Part shown: one piece after another, positions 1 through 7,112 of the stretch
How the letters are laid out: each line of letters opens with the position of its first letter
How positions within the stretch are numbered: the first letter of the stretch is position 1
Source of the DNA: Fen-1467 sp035519475
Lineage (GTDB): Bacteria > Verrucomicrobiota > Verrucomicrobiia > Opitutales > Opitutaceae
DNA: 23,884 nt
Direction of reading: 5' to 3'
Assembly: GCA_035519475.1 (NCBI GenBank)
Contig: DATIWI010000255.1
Span: 1 to 23,884 of the forward strand
Program-made: the position numbers and the translations under genes
The notes under the pieces: model-generated
Told to the model about the DNA's origin: nothing
The model's input: only the letters and a program-made list of their open reading frames with translations
Databases searched by the model: none

Positions 1-86
1 CCTGTCGGTGCATTGCAGGCGTCACTTGATGGCTGATCGACTCGGTTCTTCCGCCAGGCAAGCACCAGCTGGCGCCTCCCCGAGGA

Positions 87-99
87 TGTCACGTATTAC
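87..99 (+). repeat. Left part of palindromic target split by the IS
   Basis: TGTCACGTATTAC (87-99) is the first 13 bases of the 19-bp palindrome. The remaining GTGACA is at 1437-1442, across the IS. Together with 1437-1500 it makes up double-palindrome unit A. Confidence 0.65.
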
Positions 100-127
100 G
101 GGCCAAGTGACACCACTCGTTGAGCAG
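100..127 (+). repeat. IS left terminal inverted repeat
   Basis: Positions 106-127 (core AGTGACACCACTCGTTGAGC) pair with the right end at 1404-1432, with mismatches near the tip (GGGCC against GGGGC) and one C/G difference in the middle. The repeat marks the outer left edge of the element. Confidence 0.8.
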
Positions 128-151
128 TATAGGTGACAGCATCCGTTGAGC
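106..151 (+). repeat. Subterminal direct repeat at IS left end
   Basis: The left-end motif AGTGACACCACTCGTTGAGC (106-125) recurs as GGTGACAGCATCCGTTGAGC (132-151) with a 26-bp period. The second copy has no counterpart at the right end. Tandem transposase-binding sites at one end are known from other IS families; that role here is inferred. Confidence 0.6.
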
Positions 152-170
152 GCTCGATGGGAGAAAGAAG

Positions 171-225
171 CTGCTGGCGGCGGAGTGGAGGCGAGCGGAG
201 CGAGCCGAAACGGAGCCGCCAGCAG
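171..225 (+). promoter_or_regulatory. Strong hairpin in the transposase leader
   Basis: CTGCTGGCGGC (171-181) and GCCGCCAGCAG (215-225) form a perfect 11-bp stem around a 33-nt GC-rich loop, between the left inverted repeat and the transposase start. A stable stem here could limit translation from read-through transcripts, as in several IS elements. That function is inference; the inverted repeat is seen directly. Confidence 0.5.
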
Positions 226-291
226 GCTTGATTTTGTGGTAGAACGACGGGGTGAAAAAAACTCGTAGCGCGCCGGCAACTGGTCGCGGCG

Positions 292-1395
292 GTGCGGGCC
301 GGGCTGAGTTGGCGGCTGGCGGCGCGTCGGCATCATTGCAGTGTCGGCACGGTGGGGTTCTGGATGCGGCGGGCGCGGGGGCGACGGCTTGAGCGGGTCG
401 ATTGGACCGACCGCCCGCCCGGGCGGGCGGTGCCGGTCAACCGGACCCCGTGCTGGTTGGAGCGGCACATCGTGATGCTGCGCCAGTGGCTGCGCGACCA
501 TGACGCGCTGGGCTATGTGGGCGCTGAGGCGATCCGCCGGCGCTTATTGACCGCGGGGGGGCGCGCCCCGAGCGCGCGCACCATCGCGCGGATCCTCCAC
601 CGAGCCGGCCTGACGCGCCCACCCCGGCGGCGACGGCCCGCGCCCCCGCCGGGGTGGTACCTGCCGGAGGTGGCGCGCGGGGAGAGCGAGTTGGACCAGC
701 TCGACGTGATCGAGGGGCTGCATCTGCAGGCGGTCGGTCCGGTGGAGGTGCTCACCGCCATCTCCCTCTGGGGCAAGCTCGCCTTGGCCGCGCCAGCGAC
801 CGGCGGCTGGCGGGTCCAGACCATCGCCGCGGCCCTCGCCGCCCATTGGCGGCGCTGGGGTGCTCCGGGCTATCTCCAGATGGACAACGACACGCGCTTT
901 GCGGGCTCCAGCCGCGCCGTACGGCGGCTGGGCCGGCTGATCCGCTTTTGCCTGGCCGCGGGGGTCGTGCCCGTGTTTGTCCCGCCGCGCGAGACCGGCT
1001 TCCAGGCCGCCGTCGAGAGCTTCAATGCCCTCTGGCAAGCCAAAGTCTGGCAGCGCTTCCGCCATCGCGATCTCCCACAGTTGGACCAGCGCAACCGCGC
1101 CTTCCTCGCCGCCCACCGCCGCTGGCCGCGCCCCGCGGCGGCCGACCCCCGCCTGACCCTCCGTCGCCCCGCCCAGCGCGTCATCTTCTTGCGCCGCACC
1201 GATGCGCGAGGCTGCATCCGAGTACTGGGGATCGAAGTCCCGATCGCCCCTGGCTGGCCGCACCGGCTGGTGCGCGCAGAACTCCACGTTCTCACCCGAA
1301 CCCTGCGCATCCACGCCCTACGCCGACGAGAACCCCGCCATCAGCCCGTGCTCAAAACCCTCCCCTTCCGTCTTTACGAGCCTGCCACTTTTTAG
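292..1395 (+). CDS. DDE transposase, integrase-core (rve) type
   Basis: This 367-residue protein would bind the IS ends and catalyse transposition. A helix-turn-helix segment (about residues 1-30) is followed by a second DNA-binding region (70-108), then an RNase-H-like catalytic core with candidate residues D138 (QLDVIE), D198 (MDNDTRF, the usual TDNGTEF position) and E242 (VESFNALW). GTG 292 has no ribosome binding site and falls inside the first helix-turn-helix. The frame stays open upstream to 256. GTG 252 would supply the missing N-terminus but is one base out of frame across a run of seven A (255-261); with six A the reading would be VKKLVARRQLVAAVRAGLSW. The gene is therefore either expressed by slippage at the A-run or frameshifted. 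The DDE call is good; the start is uncertain. Confidence 0.8.
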   Translation: MRAGLSWRLAARRHHCSVGTVGFWMRRARGRRLERVDWTDRPPGRAVPVNRTPCWLERHIVMLRQWLRDHDALGYVGAEAIRRRLLTAGGRAPSARTIARILHRAGLTRPPRRRRPAPPPGWYLPEVARGESELDQLDVIEGLHLQAVGPVEVLTAISLWGKLALAAPATGGWRVQTIAAALAAHWRRWGAPGYLQMDNDTRFAGSSRAVRRLGRLIRFCLAAGVVPVFVPPRETGFQAAVESFNALWQAKVWQRFRHRDLPQLDQRNRAFLAAHRRWPRPAAADPRLTLRRPAQRVIFLRRTDARGCIRVLGIEVPIAPGWPHRLVRAELHVLTRTLRIHALRRREPRHQPVLKTLPFRLYEPATF

Positions 1396-1403
1396 CCCCC
1401 ACA

Positions 1404-1432
1404 CTGCTCAACGAGTGCTGTCACTTGCCCCT
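1404..1432 (-). repeat. IS right terminal inverted repeat
   Basis: It begins CTGCTCAACGAGTG on the + strand, which is the reverse complement of the left repeat. It lies 8 bp after the transposase stop codon, so the element is compact at this end. Confidence 0.8.
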
Positions 1433-1500
1433 TTACGTGACATCGCGGCGCCCACTCGAATCGAGGACGAGAAGACCAACGTCACGTAATACGTGACATT
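1433..1500 (+). repeat. Double-palindrome repeat, unit A (right part)
   Basis: After the half palindrome come GCGGCGCCCAC, about 30 unconserved bases, and the palindrome GTCACGTAATACGTGAC (1481-1497) followed by ATT. The same order is found in unit B at 1593-1671. Such palindrome pairs resemble the REP/BIME class of intergenic repeats; assignment to a named family was not possible by eye. Confidence 0.65.
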
Positions 1501-1592
1501 ACCCCCCTGGCTGCAGAGGAGGGCTGGCATGCCGCCGCTGAGTTTTGAGCCACAAACCCGGCCACCTCAGCGATCAACCCTTAACGCGCTCT

Positions 1593-1671
1593 TGTCACGC
1601 AACAGGTGACATTGCGGCGCCCACCCCACAAACGACGGCCGGTAAGCCAACGTCACGTAATACGTGACATT
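1593..1671 (+). repeat. Double-palindrome repeat, unit B
   Basis: Intact unit of 79 bp. The first palindrome-like arm is TGTCACGCAACAGGTGACA (1593-1611), followed by TGCGGCGCCCAC, a spacer, then AACGTCACGTAATACGTGAC ending at 1668 and ATT. It matches unit A in order and spacing. A further half-motif TTTGTCACGT at 1708-1717 suggests a decayed third unit. Confidence 0.65.
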
Positions 1672-1854
1672 GTCGCCCCGCCCCCCCAGCAGGGGAATGA
1701 CAGATCTTTGTCACGTCCTGCCGGATAAGCCTGACCGCGCAGGTGAAAACAGCCGCCGGACCTGAGACGTGGCAACCGCATCGCGATCCCATCAGGTCGA
1801 ACGGAAGTTCGGACGCCCGGTCGCGCGAGGACCGCCCGCAGAAGCCTGCACGCG

Positions 1855-2994
1855 TCACTGGCGGTCCACCCGCCAGAACAGCCAGATGCCCACCGCGAGA
1901 TAGAGGAGGTTCGGCAGCCACAGGAGCAAATCGGGCCGCAGCTCCGGGTGGTTCTCCAGCCAGCCAATCACGATGGTGAGGAAGTAGTAGCCCAGCGCCA
2001 GAATCACCGCCAGGCCGAGGTTGGCCGAGGTCTCGCGCCGCGATACCTTGATGCCGAGCGGGACGCCGATGAGCGCGAAGGTGAAAACCGCGAATGCCGT
2101 CGAGAATTTGTCCTGGATCACCATCTGCACCCGCGTCCGGTCGCGCGCGCGCTGGGGCTGCTCTGCCGCCGGCGCCGGCTGGGCCAGCCGCCGCGCCTCC
2201 GCCCGCAGTTCCGGATAGGTGTACCACTGCAGCTTGCGGTGAAAAGTGCTCCGCCCAAACAAGCGCTCGAGCGACAGCCGCACGCTGGCGCGCTCCGAGC
2301 TCAGGGACGGCCGGGGCTCCGCAAAGTTCTCGGGATCCTTTTGGTCCCGCGCCTCCACCTGCACATGGTCGAGGTTGAGGATGAGTTCGCTGGCGCCCTC
2401 GTCGAAAGCGAAGCTGCCGGAGGCGGCCCGGATGAAATTCTTGACCCGCCCCTGCGCGTCCAGCTCCCACAGCCAGAAATCCTTCATCTCCTGTCCCTGC
2501 TTTTCGCCCACGTAGAGCACCTTCCCGGGGAAATCGCGGATGAACGTCCGCGGCACGATGAAACTCAGCGGGTTGGTGCGCACCGCGTTGCCCAGCTCCA
2601 CGTGGTAGACCACCCGCGCCCACGGCATGAACTGGAAGTTGATCACCAGGCCGGCCAGCACGCCCAGGGCGGCCAGCACGAGAATCGGCCGCGCGATCCA
2701 CGGCAGGCTCAGGCCCGCCGCCCGCATCGCGGTGACCTCATGCTCGGCGGACAGGCGCCCGAGCACGAGCAACACGCCGGTCAGGACGCCGATGGGCAGC
2801 GCGTACGCCACGACAAACGGCACCAACAGCAGCACGAGCTCGGCAAACGTCTCCGCCTTCAGCTGACCGGCGATTACGTAGCCCAGCAGATCCTTGACCG
2901 CGTTGCCCACCATGAGCACGAACGCGAACAGCGCCACGGCCATCGCACAGGCGAAGAGCACGCTCGCGAAGATGTGTCGCTGCAGGAGATTCAC
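1855..2994 (-). CDS. LptF/LptG-family permease (YjgP/YjgQ)
   Basis: This 379-residue inner-membrane protein belongs to the family that forms the LptBFG transporter, which extracts lipopolysaccharide from the inner membrane. It has the usual layout: about three hydrophobic segments in the first 120 residues (starting MNLLQRHIFASVLFACAMAV), a hydrophilic periplasmic beta-rich domain (about 130-290), and closing membrane segments (about 295-375, including FALIGVPLGIKVSRR). Length is normal for the family. The start is GTG 2994, supported by AGGA seven bases upstream and the correct LptF-like N-terminus. It follows the exported TonB-like gene on the same strand after 99 bp. LptF and LptG cannot be told apart by eye, and no partner permease lies in the window. 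Confidence 0.88.
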   Translation of the reverse strand: MNLLQRHIFASVLFACAMAVALFAFVLMVGNAVKDLLGYVIAGQLKAETFAELVLLLVPFVVAYALPIGVLTGVLLVLGRLSAEHEVTAMRAAGLSLPWIARPILVLAALGVLAGLVINFQFMPWARVVYHVELGNAVRTNPLSFIVPRTFIRDFPGKVLYVGEKQGQEMKDFWLWELDAQGRVKNFIRAASGSFAFDEGASELILNLDHVQVEARDQKDPENFAEPRPSLSSERASVRLSLERLFGRSTFHRKLQWYTYPELRAEARRLAQPAPAAEQPQRARDRTRVQMVIQDKFSTAFAVFTFALIGVPLGIKVSRRETSANLGLAVILALGYYFLTIVIGWLENHPELRPDLLLWLPNLLYLAVGIWLFWRVDRQ

Positions 2995-3093
2995 CTGCCG
3001 TCCTGATTAACAAGAAGCGGCCGCAGCGCACGACGGAAATTCACGCCGCCCCGACGCCGTCGCGTGCCCGCGCGTGCCGGTCACCAGAGCCTC

Positions 3094-4068
3094 TCAGGGA
3101 TTGCCCGGCGGCGCAGTCGGCGCAGCCACGCGCACACACGCGCCAGACCAGCGTTGCCCGCGGGACAGATCGATCGTCGCCGTCACTCGGGCCGCCACGC
3201 TCTTCCCCTCCACCATCCGGGGCAGGAACCGCCAATCCTTCACCGCGGCGAGCAGGCTCTTCTCGACCGCCCCCAGTCCGCCGCCAACGACCGTGGCGTG
3301 ATCGACGGTGCCCGTGTCGGAGAGCTCGAGCTCCAGGACGATCGGGCCCGGCGCCTTCGACGAATCGCGTGGAGGAAAAGTCAGATAGGGCTCGGCATCA
3401 GCATTGCGCACCTCGCGGCGCGCGCGGGTCACGACGCGGTTGAGCGCCGGATTGCGCACGTCCGGCGGCATCAAGGAATGGAGCACCTCACGCCCCTGAA
3501 CAAACAGGTGCCAGACGATGGTGGCTTCGCTCGGCGGCGCATGGATCATTCTTTGGAAACTGACCGTCCTGGATTTGTACGGCCGCAGGGATCCGACCTC
3601 CCGGAAATACAGGCCTTTCTCCCCCTGATCGCTGCTCAGCACGACCACGACGTAGACCTTCTCGAGGGCGACGGGCGACTCCAGATCGACCGAGAATCGC
3701 AGCTCCTTTCTAAAGGACGCCGTGAACTGGTATTTGTTGACGGTCTCGACAATGTCAGCCTTCAGGCCCGACGCGAACACCCAGGAAGGCGCCATCCTCG
3801 CGTCAACGGCGACCGGGCCGTTGGCCGGATAGAATTTGATGGTGCCCGGCGCCACGGCGACCTCCTTGCCGTCGACCTCCACGTACGGAGTTTCGCCACG
3901 AACCTCCACCACCGGCCTTGCGGCCAGGCTGCCCGTCGGTTCGAAGATGTCAGCCTCCTTGACGACCTCGGCCTCGGCGCGAGCCTCGGAACCACCCAGG
4001 ACCAGGAGGCTCGCGAGCAGCACGGCGCGGCCCAGCGGATTCGGTATCGGTGACGGATGATGACTCAT
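3094..4068 (-). CDS. Exported protein with TonB-like C-terminal domain
   Basis: The 324-residue protein begins at ATG 4068 with a signal peptide (hydrophobic RAVLLASLLVLGGSEARA at about 14-31). An ATG 96 bp further out was rejected because it places an arginine-rich tail before the signal. The middle (about 40-220) is predicted beta-rich and was not recognised. The C-terminus (about 225-324) resembles the TonB energy-transducer fold: DTGTVDHATVVGGG then AVKDWRFLPRMVEGKSVAAR and a final beta strand. There is no N-terminal membrane anchor or proline-rich spacer, so it is not a classical TonB; stand-alone domains of this type are common in Verrucomicrobiota. It is divergent from rlmN and may be co-transcribed with the downstream permease. 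Function unknown. Confidence 0.7.
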   Translation of the reverse strand: MSHHPSPIPNPLGRAVLLASLLVLGGSEARAEAEVVKEADIFEPTGSLAARPVVEVRGETPYVEVDGKEVAVAPGTIKFYPANGPVAVDARMAPSWVFASGLKADIVETVNKYQFTASFRKELRFSVDLESPVALEKVYVVVVLSSDQGEKGLYFREVGSLRPYKSRTVSFQRMIHAPPSEATIVWHLFVQGREVLHSLMPPDVRNPALNRVVTRARREVRNADAEPYLTFPPRDSSKAPGPIVLELELSDTGTVDHATVVGGGLGAVEKSLLAAVKDWRFLPRMVEGKSVAARVTATIDLSRGQRWSGACVRVAAPTAPPGNP

Positions 4069-4183
4069 CGCCGCCCAAATTGGAGGCGCCGACCCGGTTC
4101 TGCAATTGCGATTCACAGAATGGTGAACGCGGGCCAGGCCAGCGGCGCCCCAGTGGCGCGACACCGCAAGTCCAAGACCTCCT

Positions 4184-4210
4184 TTGACTTCCCGGCCGCG
4201 ATCGTATTCT
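4184..4210 (+). promoter_or_regulatory. Possible rlmN promoter
   Basis: TTGACT (4184-4189) is followed after 15 bp by TATTCT (4205-4210); ATTCTT at 16 bp is an alternative. A start about 7 bp later would leave almost no leader before ATG 4221, and no Shine-Dalgarno site is visible. The spacing is short, so this is tentative. Confidence 0.3.
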
Positions 4211-4220
4211 TCGTGGCGGC

Positions 4221-5369
4221 ATGAAATTCACGCCGGTCCGGCCGCCGATCCACGGGGAGACGCTGGAGTCGCTGGCCGCCCGCTTCACCGCGGCCGGCGA
4301 ACCCGCCTACCGCGCGCGCCAGGTGCTGGACTGGCTCTACAAGAAGCGCGCCGCCAAATGGGACCAGATGACCAATCTGCCGCCAGCGCTGCGCCGCTGG
4401 CTGGCGGATACCTTCGACCTCGAACCCTCCGCGCTCGTGTTCGACCGCCAGTCGGAGGATGTCACCGACAAGCTGCTGCTCGAGCTGCGCGATCGCTCGC
4501 TCATCGAAACGGTCATTATTCGCGCGCCGCAGGAGGGCGTGGGTTTGGTCCGTTCGCGCAAAACCATCTGCATCTCCACGCAGGTCGGCTGCGCCATGGG
4601 CTGCAAGTTCTGCGCCTCCGGCCTCGACGGCCTCAAGCGCGACCTCTCCGCCGGCGAGATCGTCCATCAGCTCATCCAGGTCTGCCGGCGCGAGGATGCC
4701 CGCACGCCACGCGCCCGCGCCGAGCTGGCCTCGTTCGACAACATCGTGGTCATGGGCATGGGCGAGCCGCTCCACAACTACGACAACCTGCTGCGCGCCC
4801 TCGCCATCGTGAACGCCCCGTGGGGCCTCGGCTTCGGCGCGCGCCGCATCACCGTCTCGACCAGCGGCCTGGTGCCGCGGATCCGCCAGCTCGCCGAGGA
4901 AACCCTCGGCTTCCGTCTCGCGGTCAGCCTCCATGGGGCCACCAACGCCGTGCGGGAGCAGATCATGCCGATCAACCGGCGCTGGCCGCTCGAGGCGCTC
5001 CTGCCGGCGGTCCGGGCGTTCGCCGAGAAGCACGGCCGGATGGTGACGCTCGAATTCATTCTCATCGCGGACGTCAACGATTCCCTGGAGCAGGCCGGCA
5101 GACTGCGCGAGATAGCCACCAGCCTCCACGCCCATGCGAACCTCATTCCCTATAACGCCGTGGCAGGCCTGCCCTGGCGCCGTCCGGCCCTCGCCCGCCA
5201 GCGGGCGTTCGCGCGCGTGCTGGAGGATGGCGGCGTCTCGGTGACGCTCCGGCGCGAGAAGGGGCACGACATCGACGCCGCTTGTGGCCAGTTGCGATTG
5301 AAGACCGAACGGGACCGCGCGGAAATCACTGCAGGGTCGGGCTCGCGCGTGGGCGCACCAGGCCGTTGA
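4221..5369 (+). CDS. rlmN: Dual-specificity 23S rRNA/tRNA adenine-C2 methyltransferase RlmN
   Basis: This radical-SAM enzyme methylates C2 of A2503 in 23S rRNA and of A37 in some tRNAs. The 382-residue protein has the N-terminal RlmN accessory domain (about 10-90), the radical-SAM cluster motif CxxxCxxC as C124, C128 and C131 (QVGCAMGCKFC), the SAM-binding GMGEPLHN (about 179-186), SLHGATN (236-242) and LIPYNAV (308-314), and the C-terminal methyl-carrying cysteine C355 in DIDAACGQLR. All diagnostic residues are present. The last ~20 residues after GQLR are a variable tail. Cfr, the paralogue that methylates C8, is less likely given this N-terminus and the housekeeping setting. It is divergent from the TonB-like gene with a 152-bp shared upstream region. 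Confidence 0.95.
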   Translation: MKFTPVRPPIHGETLESLAARFTAAGEPAYRARQVLDWLYKKRAAKWDQMTNLPPALRRWLADTFDLEPSALVFDRQSEDVTDKLLLELRDRSLIETVIIRAPQEGVGLVRSRKTICISTQVGCAMGCKFCASGLDGLKRDLSAGEIVHQLIQVCRREDARTPRARAELASFDNIVVMGMGEPLHNYDNLLRALAIVNAPWGLGFGARRITVSTSGLVPRIRQLAEETLGFRLAVSLHGATNAVREQIMPINRRWPLEALLPAVRAFAEKHGRMVTLEFILIADVNDSLEQAGRLREIATSLHAHANLIPYNAVAGLPWRRPALARQRAFARVLEDGGVSVTLRREKGHDIDAACGQLRLKTERDRAEITAGSGSRVGAPGR

Positions 5370-5377
5370 CTTCTGTC

Positions 5378-5406
5378 TTGAACCGCCCGCCGGGGTTTCC
5401 TTTATG
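5378..5406 (+). promoter_or_regulatory. Possible promoter of the ABC operon
   Basis: TTGAAC (5378-5383), 17 bp, TTTATG (5401-5406), placed just after the rlmN stop and 80 bp before the ATPase start. A weak 6-bp hairpin (TTCCGC at 5415-5420, GCGGAA at 5425-5430) lies in the resulting leader. Both are tentative. Confidence 0.25.
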
Positions 5407-5486
5407 ACCATTCTTTCCGCGCGGGCGGAACATCCGACCGTTCTTGTTTTCCCACTGAGTCCGAATACGTTCCCTCCTTTTACTCC

Positions 5487-6209
5487 ATGATCGAAGTCAA
5501 AGGTCTGGTTAAGGATTATGGCCCGCTGCGCGCGGTGGCCGGAGTCTCCTTCACGGTGCGGCGCGGCGATATCCTGGGGTTCCTCGGACCCAACGGCGCC
5601 GGCAAGTCGACCACGATGAAGATGATCACCGGCTTCCTCCGCCCGACTGCCGGCACGGCGCTGGTCGACGGCCACGATGTCACCCTCGAACCGATCGCGG
5701 TCAAACGCCGGACGGGCTACCTCCCGGAGAACGCCCCGGCCTACCCCGAGATGACGGTGGAGGAGTTTCTGGGCTTCATCGCCGAAACGCGCGGATTCCG
5801 CACGGCCGCCGAAAAGGCGCCGCGGATCGAGCGCGTGATCGCCCTGTGCCACCTCGGGCCCGTCCGCCGCCAGTCCATCGAAACGCTTTCCAAGGGCTAC
5901 AAGCAGCGCGTCGGTTTCGCCCAGGCGCTGCTCCACGACCCGCCGGTGCTCGTGCTCGATGAGCCTACCGACGGCCTCGATCCCAACCAAAAGCATGAAG
6001 TGCGCAATATCATCAAGCAGATGGCCGCCGAGAAGACGGTCATTCTCTCGACCCATATCCTCGAGGAAGTCGAGGCCATCTGCACGCGCATGATCATCAT
6101 CTCGCGTGGCAAGGTCGTCGTCGACGACACGCCCGAGGGACTGCGCGCGCGCCACGGCGGCGCGCGCCTCGACGAAGTCTTCCGCACCCTGACGCAATCG
6201 GACACCTGA
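5487..6209 (+). CDS. ABC transporter ATPase, GldA-like
   Basis: The 240-residue protein is a complete ABC nucleotide-binding domain. Walker A is GPNGAGKST (34-42), the signature LSKGYKQ (134-140), Walker B VLVLDEP (154-160) and the H-loop histidine H190 in STHILEE. It resembles the GldA/CcmA-type ATPases of ABC-2 exporters. The following genes encode a six-helix permease and a GldG-like protein, the arrangement of the GldAFG system first described in Bacteroidetes gliding motility and widespread as a Gld-like ABC system in non-gliding bacteria. The substrate is not known, and gliding should not be assumed. No Shine-Dalgarno is visible; the start is fixed by homology to the usual N-terminus (MIEVKGLVKDYG). 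Confidence 0.9.
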   Translation: MIEVKGLVKDYGPLRAVAGVSFTVRRGDILGFLGPNGAGKSTTMKMITGFLRPTAGTALVDGHDVTLEPIAVKRRTGYLPENAPAYPEMTVEEFLGFIAETRGFRTAAEKAPRIERVIALCHLGPVRRQSIETLSKGYKQRVGFAQALLHDPPVLVLDEPTDGLDPNQKHEVRNIIKQMAAEKTVILSTHILEEVEAICTRMIIISRGKVVVDDTPEGLRARHGGARLDEVFRTLTQSDT

Positions 6210-6212
6210 AGA

Positions 6213-6349
6213 TCGGGAAAGCGCGAAGGCGCCGCGTCGGGAAGCCCACCCGGAAATTCCTCCCGACCGCCGGACTCCCGCCGCAACGCCCACACCCACC
6301 CGCTTTTCGCCCTTCCCACTCTCTCACTTTTCCGCCTTCCCACTTTTCC
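6213..6349. repeat. Heptad-phased inverted repeat, intergenic (gldA/gldF gap)
   Basis: Almost the whole gap between the ATPase and permease genes is low-complexity sequence with a 7-bp rhythm. A purine-rich left arm (about 6213-6246, units such as TCGGGAA and AGCGCGA) faces a pyrimidine-rich right arm (about 6301-6349, units such as CGCCCTT and CTTTTCC). The arms are roughly complementary. The right arm ends 4 bp before the permease ATG, leaving no room for a normal ribosome binding site. Confidence 0.6.
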
Positions 6350-6353
6350 ACCG

Positions 6354-7082
6354 ATGTCCCAGATTCCGCCCGTCTTCAAACGCGAGTTCCTCGGCTATTT
6401 CCGCTCCCCGGTGGCTTACGTGTTTCTGACCGTTTTTCTCATGGCCTCGGTGGGGTGTGCCTTCTTCCTCGGCGGCTTCTTCAACGCCAACACCGCCAGC
6501 CTGGACAGCTATTTCACCTTCCTGCCGTGGCTCTTCATTCCCTTCGTCGCCGCCGCCGGGATGCGGCTGTGGTCCGAGGAGAAACGCGCGGGCACGATCG
6601 AACTGCTCTTCACCCTGCCCATCACCACGCTCGAGGCGGTGGTAGGCAAGTTTCTCGCGGCCTGGGCGTTTCTCTGCCTCGCCGTCCTGCTCAGCTTCCC
6701 GATGGCGCTGACCGTCGCCTACCTGGGCGATCCGGACTGGGGCATCCTCGCCTCCAGCTATCTGGGCAGCATGCTGATGGCCGGCGCCTTTCTCGGCGTC
6801 TGTTCGCTCACGTCGGCCTTCACCAAGAACCAGGTCATCAGTTTCGTGATCAGTGTCTTTGTCTGTTTCATCTTGGTCCTGCTCGGCTGGAGCGTCTTCA
6901 CCGATTTTCTCGGCGGCTATCTCGCGCTCCCGTCCTGGCTGGTGGACGTCGTGTCCAACTTCAGCTTCAAGACGCACTTTGACGCGTTCGCCAAGGGCAT
7001 CATCGATCCGAAGGACGTCATGTTTTTCCTTTCGCTTGCCGGCTTCTGCCTCTGCTTGAACGTGGTCGTCCTGGAACGCTGA
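6354..7082 (+). CDS. ABC-2 type permease, GldF-like
   Basis: The 242-residue integral membrane protein has about six hydrophobic segments (near 20-42, 55-70, 100-125, 135-155, 165-185 and 220-240). The conserved cytoplasmic stretch RLWSEEKRAGTIELLFTLP (about 71-89) is typical of ABC-2 and GldF permeases. It pairs with the preceding ATPase and the following GldG-like gene (30-bp gap). Its length matches GldF. Substrate unknown. Confidence 0.88.
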   Translation: MSQIPPVFKREFLGYFRSPVAYVFLTVFLMASVGCAFFLGGFFNANTASLDSYFTFLPWLFIPFVAAAGMRLWSEEKRAGTIELLFTLPITTLEAVVGKFLAAWAFLCLAVLLSFPMALTVAYLGDPDWGILASSYLGSMLMAGAFLGVCSLTSAFTKNQVISFVISVFVCFILVLLGWSVFTDFLGGYLALPSWLVDVVSNFSFKTHFDAFAKGIIDPKDVMFFLSLAGFCLCLNVVVLER

Positions 7083-7112
7083 ACCCGGCCCCGCCCTGCC
7101 CCCGCCCGCCCC

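Larger units (their letters stand above)
100..1432 (+). mobile_element. Insertion sequence (IS481-like/rve DDE), one transposase
   Basis: The element is bounded by long imperfect inverted repeats (about 100-127 and 1404-1432, roughly 26 of 28 positions matching) and carries one transposase gene that ends 8 bp before the right repeat. The flanks TTAC or TTACG (96-99/100 and 1433-1436/1437) repeat directly and are the probable 4-5 bp target duplication. Joining the flanks rebuilds the 19-bp palindrome TGTCACGTATTACGTGACA, which has relatives at 1481-1497, 1593-1611 and 1652-1668; this supports the boundaries to within about 1 bp. The family call rests on the integrase-core transposase. The termini do not start with the TGT typical of IS481, so it may belong to a different rve-type family. 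Confidence 0.8.
1396..1854. other. Gene-free stretch between IS and lptF-like gene
   Basis: I see no credible gene here. It holds the right end of the IS, the two double-palindrome units and a decayed third half-motif (1708-1717). The remainder (1501-1590 and 1720-1854) is GC-rich with no recognised motif. It lies downstream of the minus-strand permease gene, so the palindromes may form stems in that transcript's 3' end. Confidence 0.5.

Noticed and set aside
1433..1671. Possible CRISPR array
   Set aside because: Only two units, with the repeat composed of palindromes, variable spacer length and no cas genes.
1595..2701. Long open frame on the minus strand overlapping the lptF-like gene
   Set aside because: It is in another frame of a well-supported gene, has no recognisable domain and shows Arg/Gly/Ala composition typical of out-of-frame GC-rich sequence.
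5415..5430. 6-bp hairpin downstream of rlmN as a terminator
   Set aside because: The stem is short, with no T-run directly after it, and it lies in the likely leader of the next operon.
4113..6299. Very long minus-strand open frame opposite rlmN and the ABC ATPase
   Set aside because: Both opposite genes have complete catalytic motifs; the antisense protein is rich in Asp/Gly/Arg/His without any domain, the usual mirror of high-GC third positions.
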